DNA of 64,000 nucleotides, from positions 1 to 64,000 of the forward strand of contig NZ_KE384030.1 in NCBI RefSeq assembly GCF_000423545.1, given 5' to 3'. Each line of letters opens with the position of its first letter. Position 1 is the stretch's first letter. The stretch comes from Metapseudomonas resinovorans DSM 21078. GTDB taxonomy: Bacteria; Pseudomonadota; Gammaproteobacteria; Pseudomonadales; Pseudomonadaceae. The translations under genes were made by a program, and so were the position numbers. Below the pieces are notes generated by a model, which was not told the DNA's origin, ran no database searches, and worked only from the letters and a program-made list of their open reading frames with translations. Positions 50,363 to 59,043 of this stretch are shown in pieces.

Positions 50363-51483
50363 TGCAACTGGCATTCGTGCTCTACAAGTACTTCCCCTTC
50401 GGTGGCCTGCAGCGTGATTTCATGCGCATCGCCCTGGAGTGCCAGCGTCGCGGTCATGCCATTCGCGTCTACACCATGATCTGGGAGGGCGACGTCCCGG
50501 ACGGCTTCGAAGTGCTGATTGCGCCCGTCAAGGCGCTGTTCAACCACAAGCGCAACGAGAAATTCACCGCCTGGGTCGAGGCCGACCTGGCGCGCCGTCC
50601 TGTGGATCGGGTAATCGGCTTCAACAAGATGCCGGGTCTGGATGTCTACTACGCCGCTGACCCTTGCTTCGAGGACAAGGCGCAGACCTTGCGCAATGGT
50701 CTCTACCGCCGCTGGGGTCGCTACAAACACTTCTCAGACTATGAGCGCGCGGTGTTCGCCCCTGAATCGAAGACCGAGGTGCTGATGATCTCCGAGGTGC
50801 AGCAGCCGCTCTTCGTCAAGCACTACGCCACGCCGGCCAAACGCTTCCACCTGCTGCCACCGGGTATCGCCGCCGATCGCCGCGCGCCGGCCAACGCCTC
50901 GGACATCCGCGCTGAGTTCCGCCGTGAGTTCAAGCTGAGCGATGACGACCTGTTGCTGGTGCAGATCGGTTCCGGCTTCAAGACCAAGGGCCTGGATCGC
51001 AGTCTCAAGGCCGTGGCCGCGCTGCCGCGTGAACTGCGCAAGCGCACTCGCCTGATCGTTATCGGCCAGGACGATCCCAAGCCTTTCCTGCTGCAGATGA
51101 AGACCCTGGGCATTTCCGACCAGGTGGACATCCTCAAGGGGCGCAGCGATATCCCGCGCTTCCTGCTGGGTGCCGACCTGCTGATCCACCCGGCCTACAA
51201 CGAGAACACCGGCACTGTATTGCTGGAGGCGCTGGTTGCGGGGCTGCCCGTGCTGGTCACCGACGTTTGCGGCTATGCCCACTACATCGCCGAGGCGGAC
51301 AGCGGCCGCGTGTTGCCCAGCCCCTTCGAGCAGGAGGGCCTCAATCGCACGCTTGTCGAGATGCTCGCCGATTCGGCGGCCCGCGCGCGCTGGAGCGCTA
51401 ACGGCCTGGCCTTTGCCGACAGCGCCGACCTTTACAGCATGCCGCAGCACGCAGCGGATGTGATTCTCGCGGAGCGCCCATGA
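50362..51483 (+). CDS. waaG: UDP-glucose:(heptosyl) LPS alpha-1,3-glucosyltransferase-type WaaG
   Basis: WaaG is a GT4 enzyme that adds the first outer-core hexose to heptose II. The N-terminus MQLAFVLYKYFPFGGLQRD contains the GGLQR loop typical of WaaG, and HPAYNENTGTVLLEALVAG is the EX7E nucleotide-sugar motif. In P. aeruginosa the added sugar is galactosamine, so the donor in this organism is not certain. The length is 373 residues. It overlaps waaC by one base and waaP by four. Confidence 0.93.
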   Translation: MQLAFVLYKYFPFGGLQRDFMRIALECQRRGHAIRVYTMIWEGDVPDGFEVLIAPVKALFNHKRNEKFTAWVEADLARRPVDRVIGFNKMPGLDVYYAADPCFEDKAQTLRNGLYRRWGRYKHFSDYERAVFAPESKTEVLMISEVQQPLFVKHYATPAKRFHLLPPGIAADRRAPANASDIRAEFRREFKLSDDDLLLVQIGSGFKTKGLDRSLKAVAALPRELRKRTRLIVIGQDDPKPFLLQMKTLGISDQVDILKGRSDIPRFLLGADLLIHPAYNENTGTVLLEALVAGLPVLVTDVCGYAHYIAEADSGRVLPSPFEQEGLNRTLVEMLADSAARARWSANGLAFADSADLYSMPQHAADVILAERP

Positions 51484-52295
51484 AGCTTGTCCTGAAGCCC
51501 CCTTTCGAGCACCTCTGGGCCGGGCGTGACGCCTTCGTCGAGGTGGAAGCGCTCCAGGGCCAGGTCTACCGAGAGCTGGAAGGTCGTCGCACCCTGCGCA
51601 CTGAAGTGGCCGGCAGCGGCTATTTCGTCAAGATCCATCGCGGCATCGGCTGGGGTGAGATCGTCAAGAACCTGATCACTGCGAAGGCGCCCGTGCTGGG
51701 CGCTGGCCAGGAATGGACGGCCATCCAGCGCCTGCACGAGGCCGGTGTACCGACCATGACCGCCGTTGCATTTGGCGAGCGCGGCAGCAATCCGGCGAGC
51801 CAGCACTCCTTCATTGTCACGGAAGAGTTGGCACCCACGGTCAGCCTCGAAGACTTCTGTGTCGATTGGCCAAGCAATCCGCCGCCGGTACGGCTGAAGT
51901 GGGCGCTGATCGAGGAAGTGGCACGCATGACCGGCACGATGCACCGGGCCGGGGTCAATCATCGCGACTGCTATATCTGCCACTTCCTGCTGCACACGGC
52001 ACGACCGGTGACCGCCGACGACTTCAAACTGTCGCTGATTGACCTGCATCGTGCGCAAACCCGTGCCGCAACTCCCAGGCGCTGGCGCGACAAGGACCTG
52101 GCCGGACTCTACTTCTCGGCGCTGAACATCGGCCTGACCCGGCGTGACAAGCTGCGCTTCCTCAAGGCCTACTTCCGCCAGCCTCTGCGCCATGTCCTGA
52201 GGGATGAAATCGGTCTGCTGGCCTGGCTCGAGCAGAAGGCCGAGCGCCTGCTCTCGCGCTATGAGCGCAAGTACGCCGGGGGAGGAGAGGCGTGA
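51480..52295 (+). CDS. waaP: LPS core heptose I kinase
   Basis: WaaP phosphorylates heptose I of the LPS inner core, a modification essential in P. aeruginosa. The fold is that of eukaryotic-like kinases. The ATP-binding region contains a Lys in GYFVKIHRGIGW. The catalytic segment is NHRDCYICHFLL with the Asp, and LSLIDLHRAQTR has the metal-binding Asp. The length is 271 residues. The ATG overlaps the waaG stop (ATGA), and its own stop overlaps the next kinase gene. Confidence 0.95.
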   Translation: MKLVLKPPFEHLWAGRDAFVEVEALQGQVYRELEGRRTLRTEVAGSGYFVKIHRGIGWGEIVKNLITAKAPVLGAGQEWTAIQRLHEAGVPTMTAVAFGERGSNPASQHSFIVTEELAPTVSLEDFCVDWPSNPPPVRLKWALIEEVARMTGTMHRAGVNHRDCYICHFLLHTARPVTADDFKLSLIDLHRAQTRAATPRRWRDKDLAGLYFSALNIGLTRRDKLRFLKAYFRQPLRHVLRDEIGLLAWLEQKAERLLSRYERKYAGGGEA

Positions 52296-53029
52296 GCCAA
52301 TGGAAACTGGCCGAGGGGCTGGAGACTGAGGTCGCAGAGCTGTTCGGTGACCTCGACAAGGTATTTGCCGTGGAAGGTGATTGGATCACCGGCGACCCGC
52401 TGTCCGAGGTGCTGCGGGTGGAACACCGTGGCGTGCGCTACTACGTCAAACGCTACTGGGCAGCGGGCAAGGGCTTGCGTCGCTGGTTCGGTCGGCCGCG
52501 AGTCAAGGCCGAATGGCAGAACCTCAAGCGCTTCACCAAATGGGGCATTCCCACTGCGCCTGTGGTGGGGTGGGGGCAGGAACGTCGTGCCGGCGCCTTC
52601 CATCGTGGTGCGCTGATCACCCGGGAACTCGAAGGCACGGTCGACATGGCGGAAATGGCCAAGCAGGGCGATCCGCGCCTGAGCGATCCGCGCTGGGTCG
52701 ACCGCGTCAGCCGACAGTTGGCGAAGGCCACCCGAAGCCTGCATCAGCACGGCTTCGCCCATAACGACCTGAAGTGGCGCAACCTGCTGGTGGACGAAGC
52801 TGGCGAGCTGTTCCTGATCGACTGCCCAACCGGCACGTTCTGGTGGGGACCCTTCCTGCACTATCGGGTGATCAAGGACTTGGCCTGCCTGGACAAGGTG
52901 GCCAAGTACCACCTCAGTCGCAGCCAGCGCCTGCGCTTCTACCTGCAATACCGGGATCAATCGCGCCTGCGTAGCCGCGACAAGCGCCAAGTGCGGAAGA
53001 TCCTCAAGTTCTTCGAGGGGCGCGAATGA
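52292..53029 (+). CDS. LPS-core kinase-like protein (WaaP/InaA superfamily)
   Basis: This 245-residue protein is a second kinase-fold member after WaaP. Its catalytic loop reads HNDLKWRNLL, with Asp and Asn in place, and LFLIDCPTG supplies the DFG-like Asp. The ATP-site Lys is probably in RYYVKRYW. The substrate is likely a core sugar, by position. I believe this is the gene called wapP in P. aeruginosa but I am not sure of the name. The start is GTG, overlapping waaP by four bases. Confidence 0.8.
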   Translation: MSQWKLAEGLETEVAELFGDLDKVFAVEGDWITGDPLSEVLRVEHRGVRYYVKRYWAAGKGLRRWFGRPRVKAEWQNLKRFTKWGIPTAPVVGWGQERRAGAFHRGALITRELEGTVDMAEMAKQGDPRLSDPRWVDRVSRQLAKATRSLHQHGFAHNDLKWRNLLVDEAGELFLIDCPTGTFWWGPFLHYRVIKDLACLDKVAKYHLSRSQRLRFYLQYRDQSRLRSRDKRQVRKILKFFEGRE

Positions 53030-53781
53030 GCGACTTCATCGCCGCGGCGGATCGCGAGATTCTCGCCCGCCACGGCCTGGACAGTTTCGAATCGCTCTGG
53101 GCCTTGCGCCTGGAGGCGGTCGATGAGCCCAACACCGGTCGTGGTGGCTGGAGCAGTGTGTTCCGCCTGGACCTGGGTGAGGCCACCTACTACCTCAAGC
53201 GACAGAGCAACTTCCTTAGCCGCAACCTGCTGCGACCTTTTGGCGAGCCCACCTTCGCTCGCGAGTTCCGCAACATTTGCCGCTACCAGAAACTGGGCGT
53301 TCCGGCTCTGCAGGCGGCCTTCTTCGGCTACCGCCTGGTTGAGGGCGAGCGTCGCGCCATCCTGCTGACTCGTGCCCTGGATGGTTGGCGCGAGCTTGCC
53401 GGTTGGCTGGATGCGTGGCCCGCAATGGCCGCCGGGAAGCGCTCGGCGATCATCGTCGCGGTGGCGGATCTGGCGCGGCGCCTCCATGGCGCTGGCCAGG
53501 TGCACGGTTGCTTCTATCCCAAGCACGTATTCCTGCGGGAGACCCAGGCCGGATTCGAGGCTTGTCTGATCGACCTGGAAAAGACCCGGCCCTTGCTGCT
53601 GGGGCGCCGCGACCGGGTCAAGGACCTGGAGGCCCTGGTGCGCCGGGCTGATGCCTGGGGCGAAGTCGAGGTACGCGAACTGCTGTCTGGCTACCTGGAG
53701 CGCGGGCAGGATTCGGCGGACGTGAATGACTGGCTGGCACGCCTCGCCAGTCGCCGGCGTGACAAGGAACGCGCTCAATGA
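53026..53781 (+). CDS. LPS-core kinase-like protein with altered catalytic loop
   Basis: This 251-residue protein is of the InaA/WaaP superfamily, with YYLKRQSNFLSRNLLRP as the N-lobe segment with the Lys. The position of the catalytic HxD reads VHGCFYPKHVFL, so the Asp is replaced by Gly or Cys. The later LIDLEKTRP keeps the metal-binding Asp. The substitution may be a family trait rather than decay, since the frame is intact and codon use resembles its neighbours. It overlaps both neighbours by four bases (ATGA), suggesting coupled translation. Confidence 0.75.
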   Translation: MSDFIAAADREILARHGLDSFESLWALRLEAVDEPNTGRGGWSSVFRLDLGEATYYLKRQSNFLSRNLLRPFGEPTFAREFRNICRYQKLGVPALQAAFFGYRLVEGERRAILLTRALDGWRELAGWLDAWPAMAAGKRSAIIVAVADLARRLHGAGQVHGCFYPKHVFLRETQAGFEACLIDLEKTRPLLLGRRDRVKDLEALVRRADAWGEVEVRELLSGYLERGQDSADVNDWLARLASRRRDKERAQ

Positions 53782-55235
53782 CTCTGGCTGACCTGGCCCG
53801 TGCGGGGAGAACCCCGCAGCTTCCCATTCGCCTTGATGTCGCTGGCGGCCTGGAGCTGCAGGGCCTGCTGCGGGTTCTGCCCGGGCAGCGTTACGTGGGC
53901 GTGGCGATGTGGCAGGGCCGCAAGGTGCTGGCCAAGCTGCTGGTCGGCGCCAAGGCCGAGCGGCATTTCCAGCGCGAGCTGGCGGGCGCGCGCGCCCTGC
54001 ATGAACAGGGCATCGATTCCCCGGCGCTTCTGAATGAAGGGCAGCAGCCAGGGCAGGGTGGCTGGTTGCTGTTCGAATATCTGGAATCAGCGGAAAGCCT
54101 CTGGGATGCCTGGCGCCAGGTGGAGCGCGATGCCCCGTTGTCCGACGGTCAGCAAGCCGTGTTGGGCGAGGCGCTCGGAGTCATTGCCCGACTGCACCTG
54201 GTCGGGCTCGCACAGGAAGACCTGCACCTGGACAACCTGTTGCGACAGGACAACAAGCTGCACGTGATCGACGGTGGCGGCATCCGCGCTGAAAACCCCG
54301 GCAATCCTCTGCCGAGGGACAAGGTCCTGGCCAACCTGGGCATCTTCTTTGCCCAATTGCCGGCGGAGCTGGACCCCTTCCTGGAAGAGCTGCTGGTGCA
54401 CTACCTGCTGGTCAACGGCGAGCATGCCTTGCCGCTGGAGGCCCTGGAGAAAGAAATCGCCCGGGTGCGACGCTGGCGCCTGGCTGACTACATGAAAAAG
54501 ATCGCTCGCGATTGCAGCCTGTTCAGTGTCGTTCGCGGCGCATTCGGCCTGCGCGCGGTCCGTCGCGAGGCGGAAGCAGGGCTCGAAAGGCTGCTGCAGG
54601 CGCCGGACGCCGCGCTTGAGCAGGGTCGCTCGCTGAAGCAAGGGGCTACCGCCACGGTAGCGGAAGTCCAGATCGACGGACGCAAACTGCTGGTCAAGCG
54701 TTACAACATCAAGGGCCTGCTGCACTGGTTGACGCGCTTCTGGCGCCCGAGTCGCGCCTGGCACAGCTGGCGCGAGGGCAACCGTCTGGAGTTCCTTGGC
54801 ATCGCCACGCCACGTCCGCTGGCCGTGCTCGAACGGCGGTTTCTCTGGATGCGCGGCCGGGCCTACCTGATTACCGAATATCTCTCCGGGCAAGATATAA
54901 TCGCCCGTTTTCGACCCTATCTGGACAATCCTGATGGGGCTGGTGCTCCGCCGGAAGTCGAGTTGCAAGCTCTCGACCGATTGTTCGCTGCGCTTATCCG
55001 CGAGCGCATCAGTCACGGCGACTTCAAGGGCTACAACCTGTTCTGGCAGGACGGCCGCTGGACCCTGATCGATCTCGATGCCGTGTACCAGCATCGCAGC
55101 GAGCGCAGCTTCGCCCGGGCCTATGCTCGCGACCGCGCGCGCTTCCTGCGGAACTGGCCGGCCGAATCGGCGCTGCACCAGCTACTGGATAAACGATTAC
55201 CGCAGGTGCCAGGCACCTGCCCTGAAAGAGGCTAA
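53778..55235 (+). CDS. Two-domain LPS-core kinase-like protein
   Basis: The 485-residue protein holds two kinase-like units in tandem. Unit one (about residues 30-240) has AQEDLHLDNLL followed by HVIDGGGIRAE, with DGG in place of DFG. Unit two (about 285-465) has LLVKRYNIKG, then ISHGDFKGYNLFWQDGRW and TLIDLDAV. Both keep an Asp in the catalytic loop and a later Asp, so both could be active. The substrate is unknown. By position it acts on the LPS core. The start ATG overlaps the previous gene. The tandem fusion sits among three single-domain relatives and may have come from duplication of such a gene. Confidence 0.78.
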   Translation: MTLADLARAGRTPQLPIRLDVAGGLELQGLLRVLPGQRYVGVAMWQGRKVLAKLLVGAKAERHFQRELAGARALHEQGIDSPALLNEGQQPGQGGWLLFEYLESAESLWDAWRQVERDAPLSDGQQAVLGEALGVIARLHLVGLAQEDLHLDNLLRQDNKLHVIDGGGIRAENPGNPLPRDKVLANLGIFFAQLPAELDPFLEELLVHYLLVNGEHALPLEALEKEIARVRRWRLADYMKKIARDCSLFSVVRGAFGLRAVRREAEAGLERLLQAPDAALEQGRSLKQGATATVAEVQIDGRKLLVKRYNIKGLLHWLTRFWRPSRAWHSWREGNRLEFLGIATPRPLAVLERRFLWMRGRAYLITEYLSGQDIIARFRPYLDNPDGAGAPPEVELQALDRLFAALIRERISHGDFKGYNLFWQDGRWTLIDLDAVYQHRSERSFARAYARDRARFLRNWPAESALHQLLDKRLPQVPGTCPERG

Positions 55236-55239
55236 CCCC

Positions 55240-56997
55240 GTGGCATTGACGATTCTCGGCCTTTCCGGCGCCCTCAGCCATGATCCCTCCGCCGCGCTCT
55301 ATATCGACGGCAAGCTGATCGCGGCCGCCGAAGAAGAGCGCTTCGTGCGCGACAAGCACGCGAAGAATCGCATGCCCTACGAGTCGGCCAAGTTCTGCCT
55401 GGAACAGGCCGGTATCAAGCCTTCCGACGTCGACGTCGTGGCCATTCCCTTCGCGCCCATCAGCCTGTTCGGCAAGGCCCGCTGGCACTACGCCAAGCGC
55501 TACTGGTATGCCCCGGATCGTGCGCTGGACGCCATCCTCATGGGCAACCGTCGCTACAAGCGCTACCGCAAGAAGATCGTCTGGTGCCTGGAGCAGTTGG
55601 GCTTCGATGCCAAGAAGGTGAAGATCGAGCCGGTGGAACACCACCTGGCCCACGCGTCCAGCGCCTACCACTGCTCAGGCTTCAAGGAAAAAACCGCGAT
55701 CCTCGGCATCGACGGCAAGGGCGAGTACGCCACGACCTTCTTCGGTTGGGGCGAGAACGGCAAGATCCACAAGATCAAGGAGTTCTACGATCCGGACTCC
55801 CTCGGTGGCCTCTACGGCGCAATCACCGAGTACCTCGGTTTCGAGATGCTTGACGGCGAATTCAAGGTCATGGGCATGGCGCCCTACGGCGACGCCGCCA
55901 AGTACGACTTCTCGCGTCTGGCCAAGTTCGAGAACGGCGAGCTGATCATCAACACCGACTACGCCAACGTCATCGGCTTCCGACGCTACAAGGAAAACGG
56001 CAAGGGTTTCTATTTTTCGCCCAAGCTGATCGAGTGGCTGGGCCCGAAACGCCAGGGCGACATCGCCGACGACCCCTATATCCACTACGCCGCCAGCATG
56101 CAGGCTCTTTTCGAGAAACTGGCGCTGGAGATGATGGATTACTACCTGGGCGACATCATCCGCCAGACCGGCAAGATCGCATTCGCCGGCGGTTGCGCGC
56201 TGAACGTCAAGCTGAACCAGAAGATCATCGCCCGTCCGGAAGTGAAGGAGCTGTTCGTCCAGCCCGCGTCTGGCGACGCCGGCACCTCGGTGGGTGCCGC
56301 TGCCTACGTCTCGGTCAGGCGCGGCGTGCCGGTCGAGAAGATGGAACACGTCTACCTCGGCCCGGCGTTCAGCAACGAAGACGTCATTGCCGCCTGTGCC
56401 AGGCACCCGCAGAAGCCAGTGTTCAAGCGCATCGAGAACACGCCGCAGCGCATCGCGAAGATCATGGTCGACGGCAACCCGGTGGCCTGGTTCCAGGGCC
56501 GCATGGAGTTCGGCCCGCGCGCCCTCGGCGGCCGTTCCATCATCGGTTGCCCGAGTGCGGTCGGCGTGGCCGACCGCATCAACGAGCAGATCAAGTTCCG
56601 TGAGCGCTGGCGCCCCTTCTGCCCGTCGATGCTGGACACCGTTGCGCCGCAGATGCTCAAGGTCGATCACCCGTCGCCCTTCATGACCTTCACCTTCGAA
56701 GTCAACGAAGAGTGGAAGACCCGCGTGGCCGAAGTGGTGCATGAGGATGGCACGTCCCGTGCCCAGGTCCTGGAGCGTCGCCACAATCCCCGCTGGTATG
56801 ACCTGATGAAGGAACTGGAAGTCCTCACCGGAAACGGCGTGTCCCTGAATACTTCGCTCAACCGTCGCGGCGAGCCGATGATCTGTTCGCCCACCGATGC
56901 GCTGAACATGTTCTACGGCTCGGACCTGCAGTACCTGATCATGGAAGACATCCTCGTCGTCAAGGAAGGCAAGGACTGGTATGACAATGTCGGCTAA
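55240..56997 (+). CDS. wapO: LPS core carbamoyltransferase (NodU/CmcH family)
   Basis: This enzyme transfers a carbamoyl group from carbamoyl phosphate to a sugar hydroxyl. In P. aeruginosa the corresponding protein carbamoylates heptose II of the LPS core. The TsaD-like N-domain has GLSGALSHDPSAAL, HHLAHASSAYHCSGF and GIDGKGEY, and FAGGCALNVKLNQKI is the conserved ATP-site loop. The NodU-type C-terminal domain (about residues 400-585) contains GPRALGGRSIIG. The length is 585 residues. The GTG at 55240 follows GAAAGAGG. An earlier frame from 55078 is spurious. The symbol is from memory. Confidence 0.88.
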   Translation: MALTILGLSGALSHDPSAALYIDGKLIAAAEEERFVRDKHAKNRMPYESAKFCLEQAGIKPSDVDVVAIPFAPISLFGKARWHYAKRYWYAPDRALDAILMGNRRYKRYRKKIVWCLEQLGFDAKKVKIEPVEHHLAHASSAYHCSGFKEKTAILGIDGKGEYATTFFGWGENGKIHKIKEFYDPDSLGGLYGAITEYLGFEMLDGEFKVMGMAPYGDAAKYDFSRLAKFENGELIINTDYANVIGFRRYKENGKGFYFSPKLIEWLGPKRQGDIADDPYIHYAASMQALFEKLALEMMDYYLGDIIRQTGKIAFAGGCALNVKLNQKIIARPEVKELFVQPASGDAGTSVGAAAYVSVRRGVPVEKMEHVYLGPAFSNEDVIAACARHPQKPVFKRIENTPQRIAKIMVDGNPVAWFQGRMEFGPRALGGRSIIGCPSAVGVADRINEQIKFRERWRPFCPSMLDTVAPQMLKVDHPSPFMTFTFEVNEEWKTRVAEVVHEDGTSRAQVLERRHNPRWYDLMKELEVLTGNGVSLNTSLNRRGEPMICSPTDALNMFYGSDLQYLIMEDILVVKEGKDWYDNVG

Positions 56998-57904
56998 GCC
57001 GCTGCTTAGCGTCATCATCCCTACCTACAACTACGCGGGCGTGCTCCCGCGTGCCGTGGAATCGGTGCTGTCCCAAGCCACCCCGGAGGTCGAACTCTGG
57101 GTCGTGGACGACGGCTCCACCGATGACACCCCGGCAGTCTTCACCGCCCTGAGCCAGCGCTACGGTGCGGCCTTCCAGGGCGTTCGACAGACCAATGCCG
57201 GCCCCTCAGCCGCACGCAACAACGGTGTGAAACTGGCCCAGGGTAACTACGTCCTGTTGCTGGACGCCGATGACGAGCTGGCGCCCGATGTGCTGCCTGA
57301 CCTCTGCGAGCGGTTACGCCAGCAGCCCGATGTCGGCCTCTGGCTAGCCGGCCATGTCGCCGTCCAGCCCGACGGCCGCGAACGCGGACATCCCGCCAGC
57401 AGCGTTCCCGGCGACGCTTTGCAACGGCTGAAGGATTACCTGCTGGACAAGAATATCGCCCTCAGCCACGGCGCCTGCGTGTTCCTACGCGAGCTGCTGC
57501 TGGAACGGCCTTATCCTGAACACCTGCGACACAGCGAGGACATCCCGGTGTTCGCCTACTGCCTGACCCAGCGTCAGGTAGAAGTCCTCGACCTGATGCT
57601 CGCACGTATCCACAAGCACCCCGGCAGCCTGCGCCACAACGCCGAAGCAGCTCGCAAAGTGGGTCTTGCGCTGGTGGATGAAGTCTTTGCGAAACTGCCG
57701 GCCAGCCTGCATTCGATCAAGCCCGCCTATCGTGCTCAACGCTGCTTGTCGCTGTTCCGCACCTGTCTGCTTGCGGGCGATCAGGCAAGCGCCCGCGAGT
57801 ACTATCGCGAGGCAGTGCGAACGGACTGGCGGGTGATTTTCAAGTTGTCGTACAGCCGCAAGGCCCTGCGTCTTTGGCTGAAGCCCAAGAAGAACCCGGT
57901 ATGA
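56981..57904 (+). CDS. Family 2 glycosyltransferase (WapR-like)
   Basis: The GT-A fold is clear: SVIIPTYNYAGVLPRAVESV, VVDDGSTDD and a DAD motif in LLLDADDEL (about residues 95-100). The length is 307 residues. It overlaps the end of the carbamoyltransferase by 17 bases. The N-terminus and size resemble the P. aeruginosa core rhamnosyltransferase WapR, but the sugar cannot be assigned. It is probably a cytoplasmic enzyme building the outer core. Confidence 0.8.
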   Translation: MTMSAKPLLSVIIPTYNYAGVLPRAVESVLSQATPEVELWVVDDGSTDDTPAVFTALSQRYGAAFQGVRQTNAGPSAARNNGVKLAQGNYVLLLDADDELAPDVLPDLCERLRQQPDVGLWLAGHVAVQPDGRERGHPASSVPGDALQRLKDYLLDKNIALSHGACVFLRELLLERPYPEHLRHSEDIPVFAYCLTQRQVEVLDLMLARIHKHPGSLRHNAEAARKVGLALVDEVFAKLPASLHSIKPAYRAQRCLSLFRTCLLAGDQASAREYYREAVRTDWRVIFKLSYSRKALRLWLKPKKNPV

Positions 57905-59043
57905 GCCAACGCCGCATCAAGGTTCTGCAATTGCAGAACTATTACAACGTCAATGCCTCGGACCTTGCCGAGCAGATCATTCAGGCCCTGCCGACCGACC
58001 GTTACGAAGTCACCACCGCCTTCCTTCGTGGTCGTCCCGGTCCCGGCGAGCCGCTGAGCAAGGCTGAGCGTTCGATCTATTTTGGCTACAGCAAGTCGGC
58101 AGTCAGCGGTTTACGTCTGCGTGCGCTCTGGGCGCTTTTTCGGCATTGCCGTGCAGAGGGTTATGACGCGGTGATCACCCACCGCTTCAAGCCGGTGAAC
58201 ATGCTGATGCTGCTCAACCGCTGGCTGCGGATTCGCGCTTGCATCGGCGTTGCTCATGGTTTCGGCGAGTACGACCGCTCCTTCCGTTGCTGGGTGGCTC
58301 GCCAACTACTGACACCTGCCTGGCGTCTGGTGGGCGTGTCCCGCGCGGTGCGCGATTATCTGATCGGTGCTGGTGCGGGGTTCACCTCGGCCAATACCCG
58401 GCAGATCAACAACGCCATCGATATCGCTCGTGCAGAAGGCTTGCAACATCCCCGCGACAGGGCGCGCGAGATGCTGGGGCTGCCGCCGGATGCCTTCGTG
58501 TTCGGCGCCATCGGCCGCCTGGTACCGGTAAAGGGGCATATCCACCTGCTGCGGGCCTTTGCCGAGATCAAGAGTGAGTATCCCAATGCCTTGCTGGCGA
58601 TCATCGGCGACGGTCGGGCTCGCCCTGAACTGGAAGCTGCGATTGCCGAGCTTGGCCTGCAGGGCCGGGCACTGCTGTTGGGCGCCAGGGATGACGCACT
58701 GCAGTACGTGCGTGCCTTCGACGCCTTCGTCATGCCTTCCCTGAGTGAAGGGTTGCCCCTGGCCCTGCTGGAAGGCATGAGCGGCCATCTGCCGGTGATT
58801 GGCTCGGATATCCCCAGTCTCAAGCCGATCCTCGAGGATTGTGGCGGCCGCATTTTCCCCGTTGGCCAGCACGTCGTCCTGGCCGGGCACTTGCGCGAAG
58901 TACTGGGGCTGTCCGCTGAAGCACGCGCAGCGGAAGGCGCGCGTGCCTACGAGTACCTCTGCCGCGCCCATTCGATCGAGGATTTCCGCCGTCAGTACCG
59001 TGAGTTGCTGGTGGAACTGCTGGAAGGAACACGCAATGAGTGA
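57901..59043 (+). CDS. Family 4 glycosyltransferase (Ssg/WapH-like)
   Basis: This GT-B fold protein has the C-terminal donor-binding pattern FGAIGRLVPVKGHIHLLRAF and SLSEGLPLALLEGMSGHLPVI (EX7E). The N-terminus RIKVLQLQNYYNVNASDLAEQI resembles Ssg-type core glycosyltransferases of pseudomonads. The length is 380 residues. The ATG at 57901 overlaps the previous stop (ATGA), and the gene overlaps the next by eight bases. The acceptor is presumably the outer core. The donor is not predictable. Confidence 0.8.
   Translation: MSQRRIKVLQLQNYYNVNASDLAEQIIQALPTDRYEVTTAFLRGRPGPGEPLSKAERSIYFGYSKSAVSGLRLRALWALFRHCRAEGYDAVITHRFKPVNMLMLLNRWLRIRACIGVAHGFGEYDRSFRCWVARQLLTPAWRLVGVSRAVRDYLIGAGAGFTSANTRQINNAIDIARAEGLQHPRDRAREMLGLPPDAFVFGAIGRLVPVKGHIHLLRAFAEIKSEYPNALLAIIGDGRARPELEAAIAELGLQGRALLLGARDDALQYVRAFDAFVMPSLSEGLPLALLEGMSGHLPVIGSDIPSLKPILEDCGGRIFPVGQHVVLAGHLREVLGLSAEARAAEGARAYEYLCRAHSIEDFRRQYRELLVELLEGTRNE

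Noticed and set aside
53026-53781. Pseudogene call for the kinase-like gene lacking the catalytic Asp
   Set aside because: The frame is full length, overlaps both neighbours with ATGA junctions and has normal codon use, so it is probably expressed.
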